Source: Bifidobacterium breve (GTDB lineage Bacteria > Actinomycetota > Actinomycetes > Nanopelagicales > Nanopelagicaceae). From it: DNA of 64,000 nucleotides. Where the stretch lies: assembly GCA_945863115.1 (NCBI GenBank), contig CAMAYZ010000002.1, forward strand, positions 91,237 through 155,236, in the 5' to 3' direction. This document shows, in pieces, positions 42,764 through 51,525 of this stretch. The notes beneath the pieces are model-generated. The model saw only the letters and a list, made by a program, of their open reading frames with translations, searched no databases and was not told the origin of the DNA. The position numbers and the translations under genes are program-made. The number at the start of each line of letters is the position of its first letter. Position 1 is the stretch's first letter.

Positions 42764-43237
42764 ATGCGCCATATTCTTAAGTTGCATCGTTCGCTATTAG
42801 ATCCAATCCCACAAACATCAAATAACATTGAGATTTCAACTTTCTTGCCCTCATTACATAAAGAAGAGTGGCTTGCATTAAATAATAAAATCTTCGAAAA
42901 GCACCCAGACCAAGGCAATTGGGGAATGGCTGATCTGGAAAATCGGATGGCTGAAAGTTGGTTTGATCCAGAGGGATTCTTTATTGCACTACATAACAAA
43001 AAAATTATTGGCTTCTGTTGGATGAAAATTCACCACGATTTTGTAAACCAAGATCCAATCGGCGAAATTTATGTAATCGGTGTTGATCCAGAGAACAAAC
43101 AGACCGGTCTCGGTAAAGCCCTTGCAATAACTGGTTTGAACTACTTAACTTCAAAATCCCTGAAGCAAGCAATGCTTTATGTTGATGCCGATAACGCACC
43201 AGCCCTTGCAATGTATCAAGGCCTAGGCTTTAACTAA
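42764..43237 (+). CDS. mshD: Mycothiol synthase-like GNAT acetyltransferase (single domain)
   Basis: FEKHPDQGNWGMADLENRMAESWFDPEGFFIAL; GEIYVIGVDPENKQTGLGKALAITGLNYL; LYVDADNAPALAMYQGLGF. Confidence 0.8.
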   Translation: MRHILKLHRSLLDPIPQTSNNIEISTFLPSLHKEEWLALNNKIFEKHPDQGNWGMADLENRMAESWFDPEGFFIALHNKKIIGFCWMKIHHDFVNQDPIGEIYVIGVDPENKQTGLGKALAITGLNYLTSKSLKQAMLYVDADNAPALAMYQGLGFN

Positions 43238-44581
43238 TTCCGCGCACATCTTTCGAAATGCCACGGTATGCGCATCAACATCGGCATCAGAAGTCTCTGG
43301 CGACATCAAAGCCATATTGTGGAATGGGGTAATCAAGAAGCCATCGTTGAGCATGCGCAGATGAATGTATTGCTCTAATTCAAAGTCGCCAGCATCAGCA
43401 GCTTCTTTACCGGTATTTGGCGCAGTTGCCTGAAACAAATATTCACCGCGTGCCCCAAGTCTTGAGCAATACCAAGGTAATTCAAATTCTTTAATCGATG
43501 CATCAACACCATCAGACCATTTGGTTCCAAGTGCAACCATCTTTTCAAATGCAGCTGGAGTTAAAACTTTTGTAAGCGTTGCACGCATCGCTGCAAGGCT
43601 CAACGAATTTCCGGCCAAGGTTGAACCAATTCCACCAGTATCAATAATTTCTCGAGACGTTTTCTCTTTGATTCGCTGCGCAACGTCATGAGTCATTCCA
43701 AATGTTCCAGTAGGAATACCACCAGCAATTGCTTTTCCAATTGTCAAAATATCTGGCTTTAAACCAAGCTGCGCAGTCATTCCACCAGGGCCAACAGAAA
43801 TAGTGTGGGTCTCATCGATAATCCAGATTGCGCCATACTTCTTTGCAAGTTCGCCAACTGCTTGTAAATATCCATCATCTGGCAGAACGATTCCGATATT
43901 TGTCATCGCTGGTTCCATCAAAATTGCAGCAACATCGCCCTTTGCAAGCGCTGCTTCCATCCCTGCTAAATCATTAAATTCCACAACTCTTGTTGTTTGA
44001 TCCAAATCAACTGGCGCACCCAAATTGCCTTCGCGCTTTATCGTGTTTCCATCTTTATCCAACGTTGCAAAAGTTTCATCCACACTTCCGTGATAACACT
44101 TATCAATCACAATTATCTTTGACTTGCCAGTTATCAATCGGCAGTAACGAATTGTGTGACGATTTGCGTCAGTGGCTGTAACGGTGAATTGCCAAAGCGG
44201 TAATCCAAAACGGTCAGCAAGCTCTTGCGAAACAATTACGGCATCTTCAGTGGGAAGCATCGACGTGAATCCATGTTTCATCTGTTCAGTAATCGCTGCC
44301 ACCGTGGCGGCTGGTGAATGCCCAGTCATCGAACCGGTATCGCCCAAACAAAAATCAATATATTTATTGCCATCAACATCTGTGAAGTGTGATCCCGCGG
44401 CGCTTTCAACAAATATCGGATAAGCCCCCGGCCATTTCGCCATCCATGACATTGGGACTCCGCCAGGCATTACACCTTTTGCTTTTTCAAATAACGCACC
44501 AGATTTTGGATGTAAATCTAGAAAGCGCTTCTCTTCAATTGCATTTAACTTCTTTAGGTGTTCGCGATTTATGTTGTTCAC
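43223..44581 (-). CDS. Class III aminotransferase, glutamate-1-semialdehyde aminomutase-like
   Basis: MPGGVPMSWM; CYHGSVDETFATL; IIDETHTISVGPGGM; LTIGKAIAGGIPTGTFGM. Confidence 0.9.
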   Translation of the reverse strand: MNNINREHLKKLNAIEEKRFLDLHPKSGALFEKAKGVMPGGVPMSWMAKWPGAYPIFVESAAGSHFTDVDGNKYIDFCLGDTGSMTGHSPAATVAAITEQMKHGFTSMLPTEDAVIVSQELADRFGLPLWQFTVTATDANRHTIRYCRLITGKSKIIVIDKCYHGSVDETFATLDKDGNTIKREGNLGAPVDLDQTTRVVEFNDLAGMEAALAKGDVAAILMEPAMTNIGIVLPDDGYLQAVGELAKKYGAIWIIDETHTISVGPGGMTAQLGLKPDILTIGKAIAGGIPTGTFGMTHDVAQRIKEKTSREIIDTGGIGSTLAGNSLSLAAMRATLTKVLTPAAFEKMVALGTKWSDGVDASIKEFELPWYCSRLGARGEYLFQATAPNTGKEAADAGDFELEQYIHLRMLNDGFLITPFHNMALMSPETSDADVDAHTVAFRKMCAELVKA

Positions 44582-44653
44582 AGGCGCTATGTTTCCACAA
44601 TTCTAAATTGTTGCAACTACTTAAAAACTTTTTAAGTCTAATTTTCACCTGCT

Positions 44654-44727
44654 ACCTAAGTAGCTCAGTGGATAGAGCACACTTCTAACTAAAGTTGAGG
44701 TCGTGGGTTCGATTCCCACCTTAGGTG
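44654..44727 (+). tRNA. tRNA-like gene with abnormal anticodon arm (identity unclear)
   Basis: ACCTAAG/CTTAGGT acceptor, GCTC/GAGC D-arm and GTGGG-TTCGATT-CCCAC T-arm are good; the anticodon arm CACTTCTAACTAAAGTTG is not canonical. Confidence 0.6.
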
Positions 44728-44737
44728 GCAATTAAAA

Positions 44738-44766
44738 AAGGACCTGGATTAGTTACCCAGGTCCTT
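44738..44766. terminator. Strong hairpin terminator after the tRNA-like gene
   Basis: AAGGACCTGG-ATTAGTTAC-CCAGGTCCTT, perfect 10-bp stem, A-run before and T-rich after. Confidence 0.8.
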
Positions 44767-44825
44767 CTTCATTGCACACTTCTAACTGGCGAAACCATAA
44801 CACTTAATGGTGTTACCCAGAGTAA

Positions 44826-45593
44826 TTAATCTTCGCTAAATGTGAATAGTGCTTCTAAATAATGATCGCCGGCAATTCCTAAGTTGGCTGCATCAGGTGG
44901 TGCAGTCTGCGGCTCGATGCAAACGCCCTCGGTGTCTTCGGTATAAACAATCCAAGTTGGTGCATCGGATTCAATATCCAATCGCGCTGCACCTTCCCAA
45001 ATAACTGATGGCGTTCCAATAACTTCTGTAAACGCATCATCCCAAGGTTCTGGCTTTGGCTTAACTAACTTTCCAGTTGGTAATCCGTCTTCTTCACTGC
45101 GTTCAAACATTTTTGCAGCCGAGAAATTAACTACCGCTTCTCCGCCCCGTGCAAGTTCGCGCGGAAACCACGGATGAAATCCCAACCACGCTGGCAATTC
45201 ACAACCATTAGCTTCGTATTCCAAAATCCAACGAATCGCATCATCCAAAACTTCGATGCTCTGCGTAACAACCGCGTTGTTATATGGCGCAGGCAATTCC
45301 AAACGCGCACGACCAGAACCGGTTTCTTCCCACGATGAAACAAATCCATATCCGTGTATCGCATGTGGTGGCAACCAATTTGTTGGCAGCGTGTGTTCAA
45401 CATCGTTTCCATCTTTCATCAAACCGTCACGAACACGTCCTGCCCAAGGCGCCATTGCGTACCAACCCCAAGAAAGCGGCGTGCCACGAAACGGAACAAC
45501 AAATTGCAAATCGCGCCATTGCAACGATGCAATTCTTGCGCCTTGATCTAAATCAATTCCGACCGAAATTTCTGCGCCATCTATATGTTGCAT
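44826..45593 (-). CDS. Aldose 1-epimerase family protein
   Basis: LPTNWLPPHAIHGYGF; GWYAMAPWAGRVRDG; CIEPQTAPPDAANLG. Confidence 0.85.
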   Translation of the reverse strand: MQHIDGAEISVGIDLDQGARIASLQWRDLQFVVPFRGTPLSWGWYAMAPWAGRVRDGLMKDGNDVEHTLPTNWLPPHAIHGYGFVSSWEETGSGRARLELPAPYNNAVVTQSIEVLDDAIRWILEYEANGCELPAWLGFHPWFPRELARGGEAVVNFSAAKMFERSEEDGLPTGKLVKPKPEPWDDAFTEVIGTPSVIWEGAARLDIESDAPTWIVYTEDTEGVCIEPQTAPPDAANLGIAGDHYLEALFTFSED

Positions 45594-46504
45594 TATTTCT
45601 CTTCAATCTCGGCGCGACTTGGTGGATTAGCGCCAGCACGTGAACAAGTTATCGATGCTGCCTTTGCTGCGCGCGTTAAAACTTCGCGCAAAACTTCACC
45701 ATACAAAGAAGATAACCCACGTTCGACAATCGCTTCGACAACAATTGCCCCAACAGTGTCGCCGGCACCAACAGTGTCCGCAACTTCAACTTTCACACCA
45801 GGCACAGTTACTGAACCTTCTTTGGTGATTCCAATCAGGCCATAACTTCCCTTTGTAATAATCACTAAAGCCGCACCCTCGTTAAGCCATTGCGCTGCAA
45901 TATCTGTGTGCTCGCGATCTGGATACAACCAAGCCAGATCATCTTCACTGACCTTTATCACTGCAGAAATCGCGGTCCATCTGGCAACCGCTGCTTGGTA
46001 TTTAGTGCGATCACTAACAACTGATGATCGAACATTTGGATCAAAAACTATTGGTGCAACTGTTGAAACTTTTCGAGCCCATTCCAACAAGATTGTTGCA
46101 GCTGGTTCAACAATTGTTGCAAGCGTTCCAATCTGCAGAACAGCTGGTTTTATTTCTAGCGGATCAGGCAACCAATCGTGCGCAAAATCAAATGTTGCCG
46201 ATCCTTCGATTGCAAAAACATAAGAAGCAACACCTGCGGCATCGAGTGAAACATCTGCGGTGCAAGTTGGCTTATCAGTGAAGTGCGCATACTTTAAATT
46301 CACACCGGCATATAACAATTCTGCTTTTGCTTTTTCGCCATAAGCGTCACTTGAAATTCCATCAATAAAATAAGAATCAAAACCCAGCAACGCAAGCGCT
46401 TTAGCAGTGTTTGCCGGTCCGCCACCAACAATTGCAATCTTCTTCTCGCCCCGCGGAATCAAATCGATTAAAACTTCTCCGCAGACCCAAATCTCTTTAC
46501 TCAA
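45593..46504 (-). CDS. PfkB family carbohydrate kinase
   Basis: GEVLIDLIPRGEKKIAIVGGGPANTAKALALLG; VEVADTVGAGDTVGAIV. Confidence 0.93.
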   Translation of the reverse strand: MSKEIWVCGEVLIDLIPRGEKKIAIVGGGPANTAKALALLGFDSYFIDGISSDAYGEKAKAELLYAGVNLKYAHFTDKPTCTADVSLDAAGVASYVFAIEGSATFDFAHDWLPDPLEIKPAVLQIGTLATIVEPAATILLEWARKVSTVAPIVFDPNVRSSVVSDRTKYQAAVARWTAISAVIKVSEDDLAWLYPDREHTDIAAQWLNEGAALVIITKGSYGLIGITKEGSVTVPGVKVEVADTVGAGDTVGAIVVEAIVERGLSSLYGEVLREVLTRAAKAASITCSRAGANPPSRAEIEEK

Positions 46505-47013
46505 GCCATCTCACCTTTGCGCGCTAGATATTCAGTCAAAACTTCAACACCGAGCAAATGATCCTGAACTTGAGGCAATCCACTAATCAACAAAATTCCT
46601 GCTAAACCTTTACCTGCAACATTAATTGGCAATCCGCCACCATGAATCGCATATTGCTCTTCCTCAACACCATGCTTTGCAAACCAATCAATATTTGTTT
46701 CTTCTGCCAAAACTCGTTCGTGCATGGATGAATGCCCGGTCAGTAAGACAACTCGCGCTTTACGCCCCATCCACCAATCATTCGTCGTATCTGTCCCAGG
46801 CAATGAAGCATGAAAAACAATCCACTCACTAATTCGAACTTCGATTGCTGGATTAATTCCACGACTTGTCGCAAGCTCATACGCAATCTTCCCAATTTCA
46901 AGCGCCGCAGCAATATCAAATGCCGGCAGAACTAAAGCGTTCTCTTCGGCCTTTAAACCAGCGCTGGTAAATCCGCCAGTTGTTCCATTGATTTTGTCAT
47001 TCTCATCGGCCAT
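46501..47013 (-). CDS. UPF0303 / heme-degrading domain-like protein
   Basis: FDIAAALEIGKIAYELA; WMGRKARVVLLTGHSSMHERV; YAIHGGGLPINVAGKGLAGILLISGLPQVQDH. Confidence 0.85.
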   Translation of the reverse strand: MADENDKINGTTGGFTSAGLKAEENALVLPAFDIAAALEIGKIAYELATSRGINPAIEVRISEWIVFHASLPGTDTTNDWWMGRKARVVLLTGHSSMHERVLAEETNIDWFAKHGVEEEQYAIHGGGLPINVAGKGLAGILLISGLPQVQDHLLGVEVLTEYLARKGEMA

Positions 47014-47086
47014 GCCCCAAGCCTACCGACCACAAAACAGTTGATTGCCCCCAAGAATTCAAGCGTATTGATGCGCCATTTAAGCC

Positions 47087-47224
47087 TTACTTCTCATTCA
47101 CCCAGTCAAAAAGCGCCTTAACAATCACGGCGGTCACTGTGGTGTGTTGAATCTTTGCCTTAGTTTTGGCTTTCTTCCATAAAACATCAGGGATACGCAC
47201 TGATCTTGGTGGGGTGATTGCCAT
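47087..47224 (-). CDS. Ribbon-helix-helix-like small protein (45 aa)
   Basis: MAITPPRSVRIPDVLWKKAKTKAKIQHTTVTAVIVKALFDWVNEK; absent from the ORF track. Confidence 0.65.
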   Translation of the reverse strand: MAITPPRSVRIPDVLWKKAKTKAKIQHTTVTAVIVKALFDWVNEK

Positions 47225-47321
47225 GAGATTCACCCTACGCCTTTATTAAATTAAATGCGAGGGGCAAAGTCCAATAAACCGCAATTATATAGTTCACATT
47301 ACGAAATCTATACATGGGCAA

Positions 47322-47630
47322 GTGAAGTCCAAGGCGGGAATGCTATCGGTTCCACATGTTTCAGAGTTCAAGGTATTTCCTAAGACGCCGAAGGCTTTAC
47401 GGCGTGAACTTGCTGAACATGGAGCTCACATTCACAGCCTTCGGCACACATATGCCTATCTTCTAAAAACTTCGGGGGTGCATGTGACAACGGCACAAAA
47501 GTTGATGGGGCATGCTGATCCTGGTGTGACATTGGGGATTTATACCCGCTTCCGAGACGAGGAAATCGATCATGCGGGGGCGGCGATTATGGATTCACTG
47601 CGTGGGAAGAGTGATTATTTATTGTTTTAG
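47322..47630 (+). pseudogene. Tyrosine recombinase/integrase C-terminal remnant
   Basis: HIHSLRHTYAYLLKTSGVHVTTAQKLMGHADPGVTLGIYTRF keeps HxLRH ... GH ... Y; N-terminal and core-binding domains missing. Confidence 0.85.
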
Positions 47631-47703
47631 GGAACTTGCTCTCGTTTGGCGAGTCAATGAAATCTATTTACTATATAGAAAGAACTTCTATTATCCTCGC
47701 CTT

Positions 47704-48540
47704 ATGAAAAAAATCTTGAGAATGATTTTAAAGACTTTTGGCATAGTGGTTATAAAGCACGAAAATATGAAAATTCTTTCAAATGAATTAGACATCTATA
47801 GAAACTTAAAAAATTCACTGGAACTAGTCACTAAAGTTCCCATCAGTCAGCAAAATATCTTCCAAGATTTATTCTTTAAAAATTTCCAGTACTCTCGCGC
47901 GCAAATTTTGCAAGATGTCTTTGTACTCGCCGTTCTCGGATCAAAAGAAAATGGATATTTTGTTGAGGCGGGTGCCTCTGACGGGTTGGATTGCTCAAAT
48001 ACATACTTACTGGAAAAGAAATTTGGCTGGAATGGACTACTCATTGAGCCCTCGAAGATGAGTTTTGAAAGCATTCAAACGAATAGAAGTGCTAACGCCC
48101 TTAATTTAGCTTTATTTTCAACGTCAGGATTGTCTATGCAATTTAGAGAAACCACATCCCTAGGTTTATCTTCTCTTGCTGATTTCTCAAATAACGACTA
48201 CATGTCAGGTGAACGTATCAACCAACAACTTTATCAAGTAGAGACAATCACATTGCAGGATGCTTTAAATAAAGCCCATGCGCCAACTATGATTGATTTT
48301 CTATCGCTAGATACTGAAGGTAGCGAATTCGAAATTCTTAAAAATTTTGATTTTAATACTTATGAAATATCAGTCATATGTTGTGAGCATAATTATTCGG
48401 AGCAACGCGATTTTATCTATCAGCTTTTGGTAAAAAATGGGTTTAATAGGGTATTAACTGAGATATCTGGATATGACGACTGGTATATCAATACTGAGAT
48501 ACAGGATAAATGCCGCAATAGGGGCCTTAATTTCGATTAA
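47704..48540 (+). CDS. FkbM family methyltransferase
   Basis: YFVEAGASDGLDCSNTYLLEKKFGWNGLLIEPS; IDFLSLDTEGSEFEILKNF. Confidence 0.9.
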   Translation: MKKILRMILKTFGIVVIKHENMKILSNELDIYRNLKNSLELVTKVPISQQNIFQDLFFKNFQYSRAQILQDVFVLAVLGSKENGYFVEAGASDGLDCSNTYLLEKKFGWNGLLIEPSKMSFESIQTNRSANALNLALFSTSGLSMQFRETTSLGLSSLADFSNNDYMSGERINQQLYQVETITLQDALNKAHAPTMIDFLSLDTEGSEFEILKNFDFNTYEISVICCEHNYSEQRDFIYQLLVKNGFNRVLTEISGYDDWYINTEIQDKCRNRGLNFD

Positions 48541-48558
48541 AAGTTGTATATTTCCCCA

Positions 48559-49791
48559 ATGAAAATTGCCGTAATTGGGCTGGGCAAATTAGGCCTCCCG
48601 TTAGCTTTATTGCTTTCCAAAAGAGACCATGATGTCCTTGGAATAGACACTAATAAATCGAGAATCACCTCGATTGAAGAGGGGGTCGTGGAAAACGAGC
48701 CTGGATTGTCTGCCCTATTAAAAGAAGTAGAACGCAAAAATTTTGAAGTGACGAATAAATTTGATACAAAGATTACAGAGTGCGATTTAATTTTTCTTAT
48801 TCTTCCTACACCTTCAAAAATAGATCACAAATTCTCTTCCGAATTAATAAAGGATTCCATTTTAGAAATCGTTTCAATGAAGTTCAAAACGAGTTTAGTA
48901 GATATTTGCATAGTTTCAACAGTTAATCCTGGGGATTCTAGGGAAATTGAAAAAATTATCGCAAAAAGTTCTGCAAAATCGGAGACTAAGTTTAACCTCT
49001 ATTATTCTCCCGAATTTATTGCTTTAGGAACGATTATTAAGAACATGGAGAATCCTGACAGCATACTTCTTGGTGAGCATAAAGTGAATTCTATCGGTGG
49101 GGATAAAATTGTGAATGTGCTAAAAACTTTGGCTCTAAACGAGCCAAAAATATGCAGAATGTCACTAACCTCAGCAGAAATAACAAAAATTGCAATCAAT
49201 TCTTATGTAACAACTAAAATTAGTTTTGCTAATTTTATCGGTGAACTAGCCGATAAATTTCAAGAAGCCGATAAATTTTCAATCTTGCAATCCATAGGAT
49301 CAGATTCAAGAATTGGTGAAAAATATTTAAGGCCAGGGCTTGGCTTTGGAGGTCCTTGTTTCCCCAGAGATAACCGAGCAATTGCGGCCATGGCTAAGGA
49401 GGTTGGCGTTTCTGCAGACATAGCAATTGCAACAGATAAAGTAAATATTAGACAACCAGAAATCAGGGCAAACGAGATTTCTGAACGTTTTAATTTTCAG
49501 CCCAACAAGAATATTCTTCTTCTCGGACTTTCGTATAAGTCTGGAAGTTATGTGGTTGAAGAGTCTCAAGCGATTATGCTAGCCAACGAGCTAAATTCAA
49601 GAGGTTTCAAAATCAGCGTTTTCGATCCAATTTCCATAGATTTTGCAATTGATAAATTAGATAAAAATATTGAAACTTACAAAATTGACGAAGGTGTTGA
49701 GAAATTTGATTTAATCATTAACGCAGTAGCGTCCACTGATTTCGAAAGTATAACTTCTCTCATACCGCAGGAAAAATATCTCCGACTGTGA
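48559..49791 (+). CDS. UDP-glucose/GDP-mannose dehydrogenase family protein
   Basis: MKIAVIGLGKLGLPLALLLSKRDHDVLGID; RPGLGFGGPCFPRDNRAIAAMA. Confidence 0.92.
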   Translation: MKIAVIGLGKLGLPLALLLSKRDHDVLGIDTNKSRITSIEEGVVENEPGLSALLKEVERKNFEVTNKFDTKITECDLIFLILPTPSKIDHKFSSELIKDSILEIVSMKFKTSLVDICIVSTVNPGDSREIEKIIAKSSAKSETKFNLYYSPEFIALGTIIKNMENPDSILLGEHKVNSIGGDKIVNVLKTLALNEPKICRMSLTSAEITKIAINSYVTTKISFANFIGELADKFQEADKFSILQSIGSDSRIGEKYLRPGLGFGGPCFPRDNRAIAAMAKEVGVSADIAIATDKVNIRQPEIRANEISERFNFQPNKNILLLGLSYKSGSYVVEESQAIMLANELNSRGFKISVFDPISIDFAIDKLDKNIETYKIDEGVEKFDLIINAVASTDFESITSLIPQEKYLRL

Positions 49792-50727
49792 TTAATCGAT
49801 AAATTCAGATTTAAAGTTCAAGCTATCTACAAACGAGGATTCAGAAACCTTTAAGCCAGGATATTCGAATGCATCCCCAGTTTCTGTGGTCCAGTTTTTG
49901 AACCACGGCTTTGGAATATAGCCGATTCCTCCGTTCGACATAGCAAGCATGGCCCCCCACCAAGAGAACGTGCTGTTTGCGGCAACCACAACATCTGCCA
50001 AGCTCATTAGTTTGAAGCATTCCAATTCATTTAACTCATTTGGACCTATTAACCTGTCAATTTCAACATTTTTCATTAATTCTTGTGAACCAATTAAATC
50101 ATCCGTGATTGCTATGACAAAAATACTTTGAGGGACTGACCTGCGTATTTCGTCCAGAATTTTTTTATAGTATGACTCACCGAGAATTCCCATAGTTGAA
50201 TGACTTCTCGCTAAATCACCAATTCTGAAATGAAGAACTATAAGTTTGGTTTTATCGGCAAAAAAGTCATTAGTAAAAAGGGGAAGGTCAATTTTTTTTA
50301 AACTCTGATTCATTTCATCACTAATCTCCATCCAGATAGGCTCTAGATAGCGCCAATTCTGAAAATATCCAGAAACAAGAAAATCTCTTTTCTTCTTCTT
50401 AATTCTTTTCATAAAAGTGAATTCGGTTCTTTCTAAAACCAAGAAAAATTCAACGAAACTCGCAATTCTTCTAGAAAGTATTTTTTTGCCTCTAATTCTT
50501 CTTAAGAATCGAAAAATTATTTTGTGGTGGTTTTTACTTACTTTATCCTTGACTATTTCTAAGTGAGGGCAGAATTTAACGACTTCTCCTAGTAGTAGCG
50601 GACGATCAGCTCTTGGTTTAGGGTCAGGAAACAAATAAACCTTCTCTTCTCCAAGTGATCTAACATAGTGAGCAAAAGCGAACTGGAAAAGCTGATTTCC
50701 AAAACCACCATCTAGCCAAATACGCAT
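49792..50727 (-). CDS. Glycosyltransferase family 11 (alpha-1,2-fucosyltransferase-like)
   Basis: DGGFGNQLFQFAFAHYV; LHFRIGDLA; DVVVAANSTFSWWGAML. Confidence 0.9.
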   Translation of the reverse strand: MRIWLDGGFGNQLFQFAFAHYVRSLGEEKVYLFPDPKPRADRPLLLGEVVKFCPHLEIVKDKVSKNHHKIIFRFLRRIRGKKILSRRIASFVEFFLVLERTEFTFMKRIKKKKRDFLVSGYFQNWRYLEPIWMEISDEMNQSLKKIDLPLFTNDFFADKTKLIVLHFRIGDLARSHSTMGILGESYYKKILDEIRRSVPQSIFVIAITDDLIGSQELMKNVEIDRLIGPNELNELECFKLMSLADVVVAANSTFSWWGAMLAMSNGGIGYIPKPWFKNWTTETGDAFEYPGLKVSESSFVDSLNFKSEFID

Positions 50728-50781
50728 TCGAAACCCCTATGTCAAAATGGATAAATTGAACCTTTGGGCTATATTACAGAT

Positions 50782-51525
50782 ATGTATCAGAGGTTCAAAC
50801 TAATTGCAAAAGTCTTTCTATTTAGAGTTGGTCTCACTGTTCGTTTTTCCAAACATATGCCGACAACATCGAAATTCCTTGATACTTTTAAAGACAAGGT
50901 TGACTTGGTTTTATATGTAGGGGCTAACAGAGGCCAAATGGTTAATACATATTTGAACTTATTTCCAGGTATCCCAATTGTCTTATATGAGCCTGATAAG
51001 AAGCTCGCCTTAGAATTGAAAGAGCTATTTCATTCGGTTGAAAATGTTTCGGTTAAGCCATGTGCGGTTGGTGATAGAAACGAAATGAAATCTTTCTATA
51101 TCTCAAGCGGAACTGACGGGCAATCTTCGTCATTGCTCAAAATGGGTCAAAGACATTTAGACTGGTCGCCCGAATCAAAACAAGATAGAGAAGAAAATGT
51201 AAAAGTTGTAAGGCTCGAAGATGAAGGGTATGGTCAATACAAAAATATATTCCTGAAAATTGACGTCCAAGGTTACGAAATGGCTGCCATGGCTGGTTTA
51301 GGTGCACTATTTAACAATTTAATTGCAATAGACAGTGAAGTCTCCTTTGAATCACTTTATGAAGAGGATTCTGATTGGATAGAGATCTGCAAGTTAATTG
51401 AAAGCAAGGGATTTAGAACATACCAAATTGATCCATGGTTTCATGACCACACAAATAAAAATGAATTGATGCAAGCAGATATTAGATTCGTAAGAAAAAA
51501 TTTAATTAGTAGAAATAATGATTGA
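50782..51525 (+). CDS. FkbM family methyltransferase
   Basis: VDLVLYVGANRGQMVNTYLNLFPGIPIVLYEPD; IFLKIDVQGYEMAAMAG. Confidence 0.9.
   Translation: MYQRFKLIAKVFLFRVGLTVRFSKHMPTTSKFLDTFKDKVDLVLYVGANRGQMVNTYLNLFPGIPIVLYEPDKKLALELKELFHSVENVSVKPCAVGDRNEMKSFYISSGTDGQSSSLLKMGQRHLDWSPESKQDREENVKVVRLEDEGYGQYKNIFLKIDVQGYEMAAMAGLGALFNNLIAIDSEVSFESLYEEDSDWIEICKLIESKGFRTYQIDPWFHDHTNKNELMQADIRFVRKNLISRNND

Noticed and set aside
44677-44697. Reading the odd tRNA as an amber suppressor (CTA anticodon) or a clean tRNA-Arg(TCT)
   Set aside because: Neither loop placement can be closed by a 5-bp anticodon stem; kept only as an unresolved identity
44798-44815. TAACAC-TTAATG-GTGTTA hairpin before the aldose epimerase gene end
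   Set aside because: Short AT-rich stem without a T-tract; not convincing as a terminator on its own
45256-46281. Overlapping plus-strand ORFs opposite the aldose epimerase and PfkB genes
   Set aside because: Mirror-frame artefacts of minus-strand coding regions
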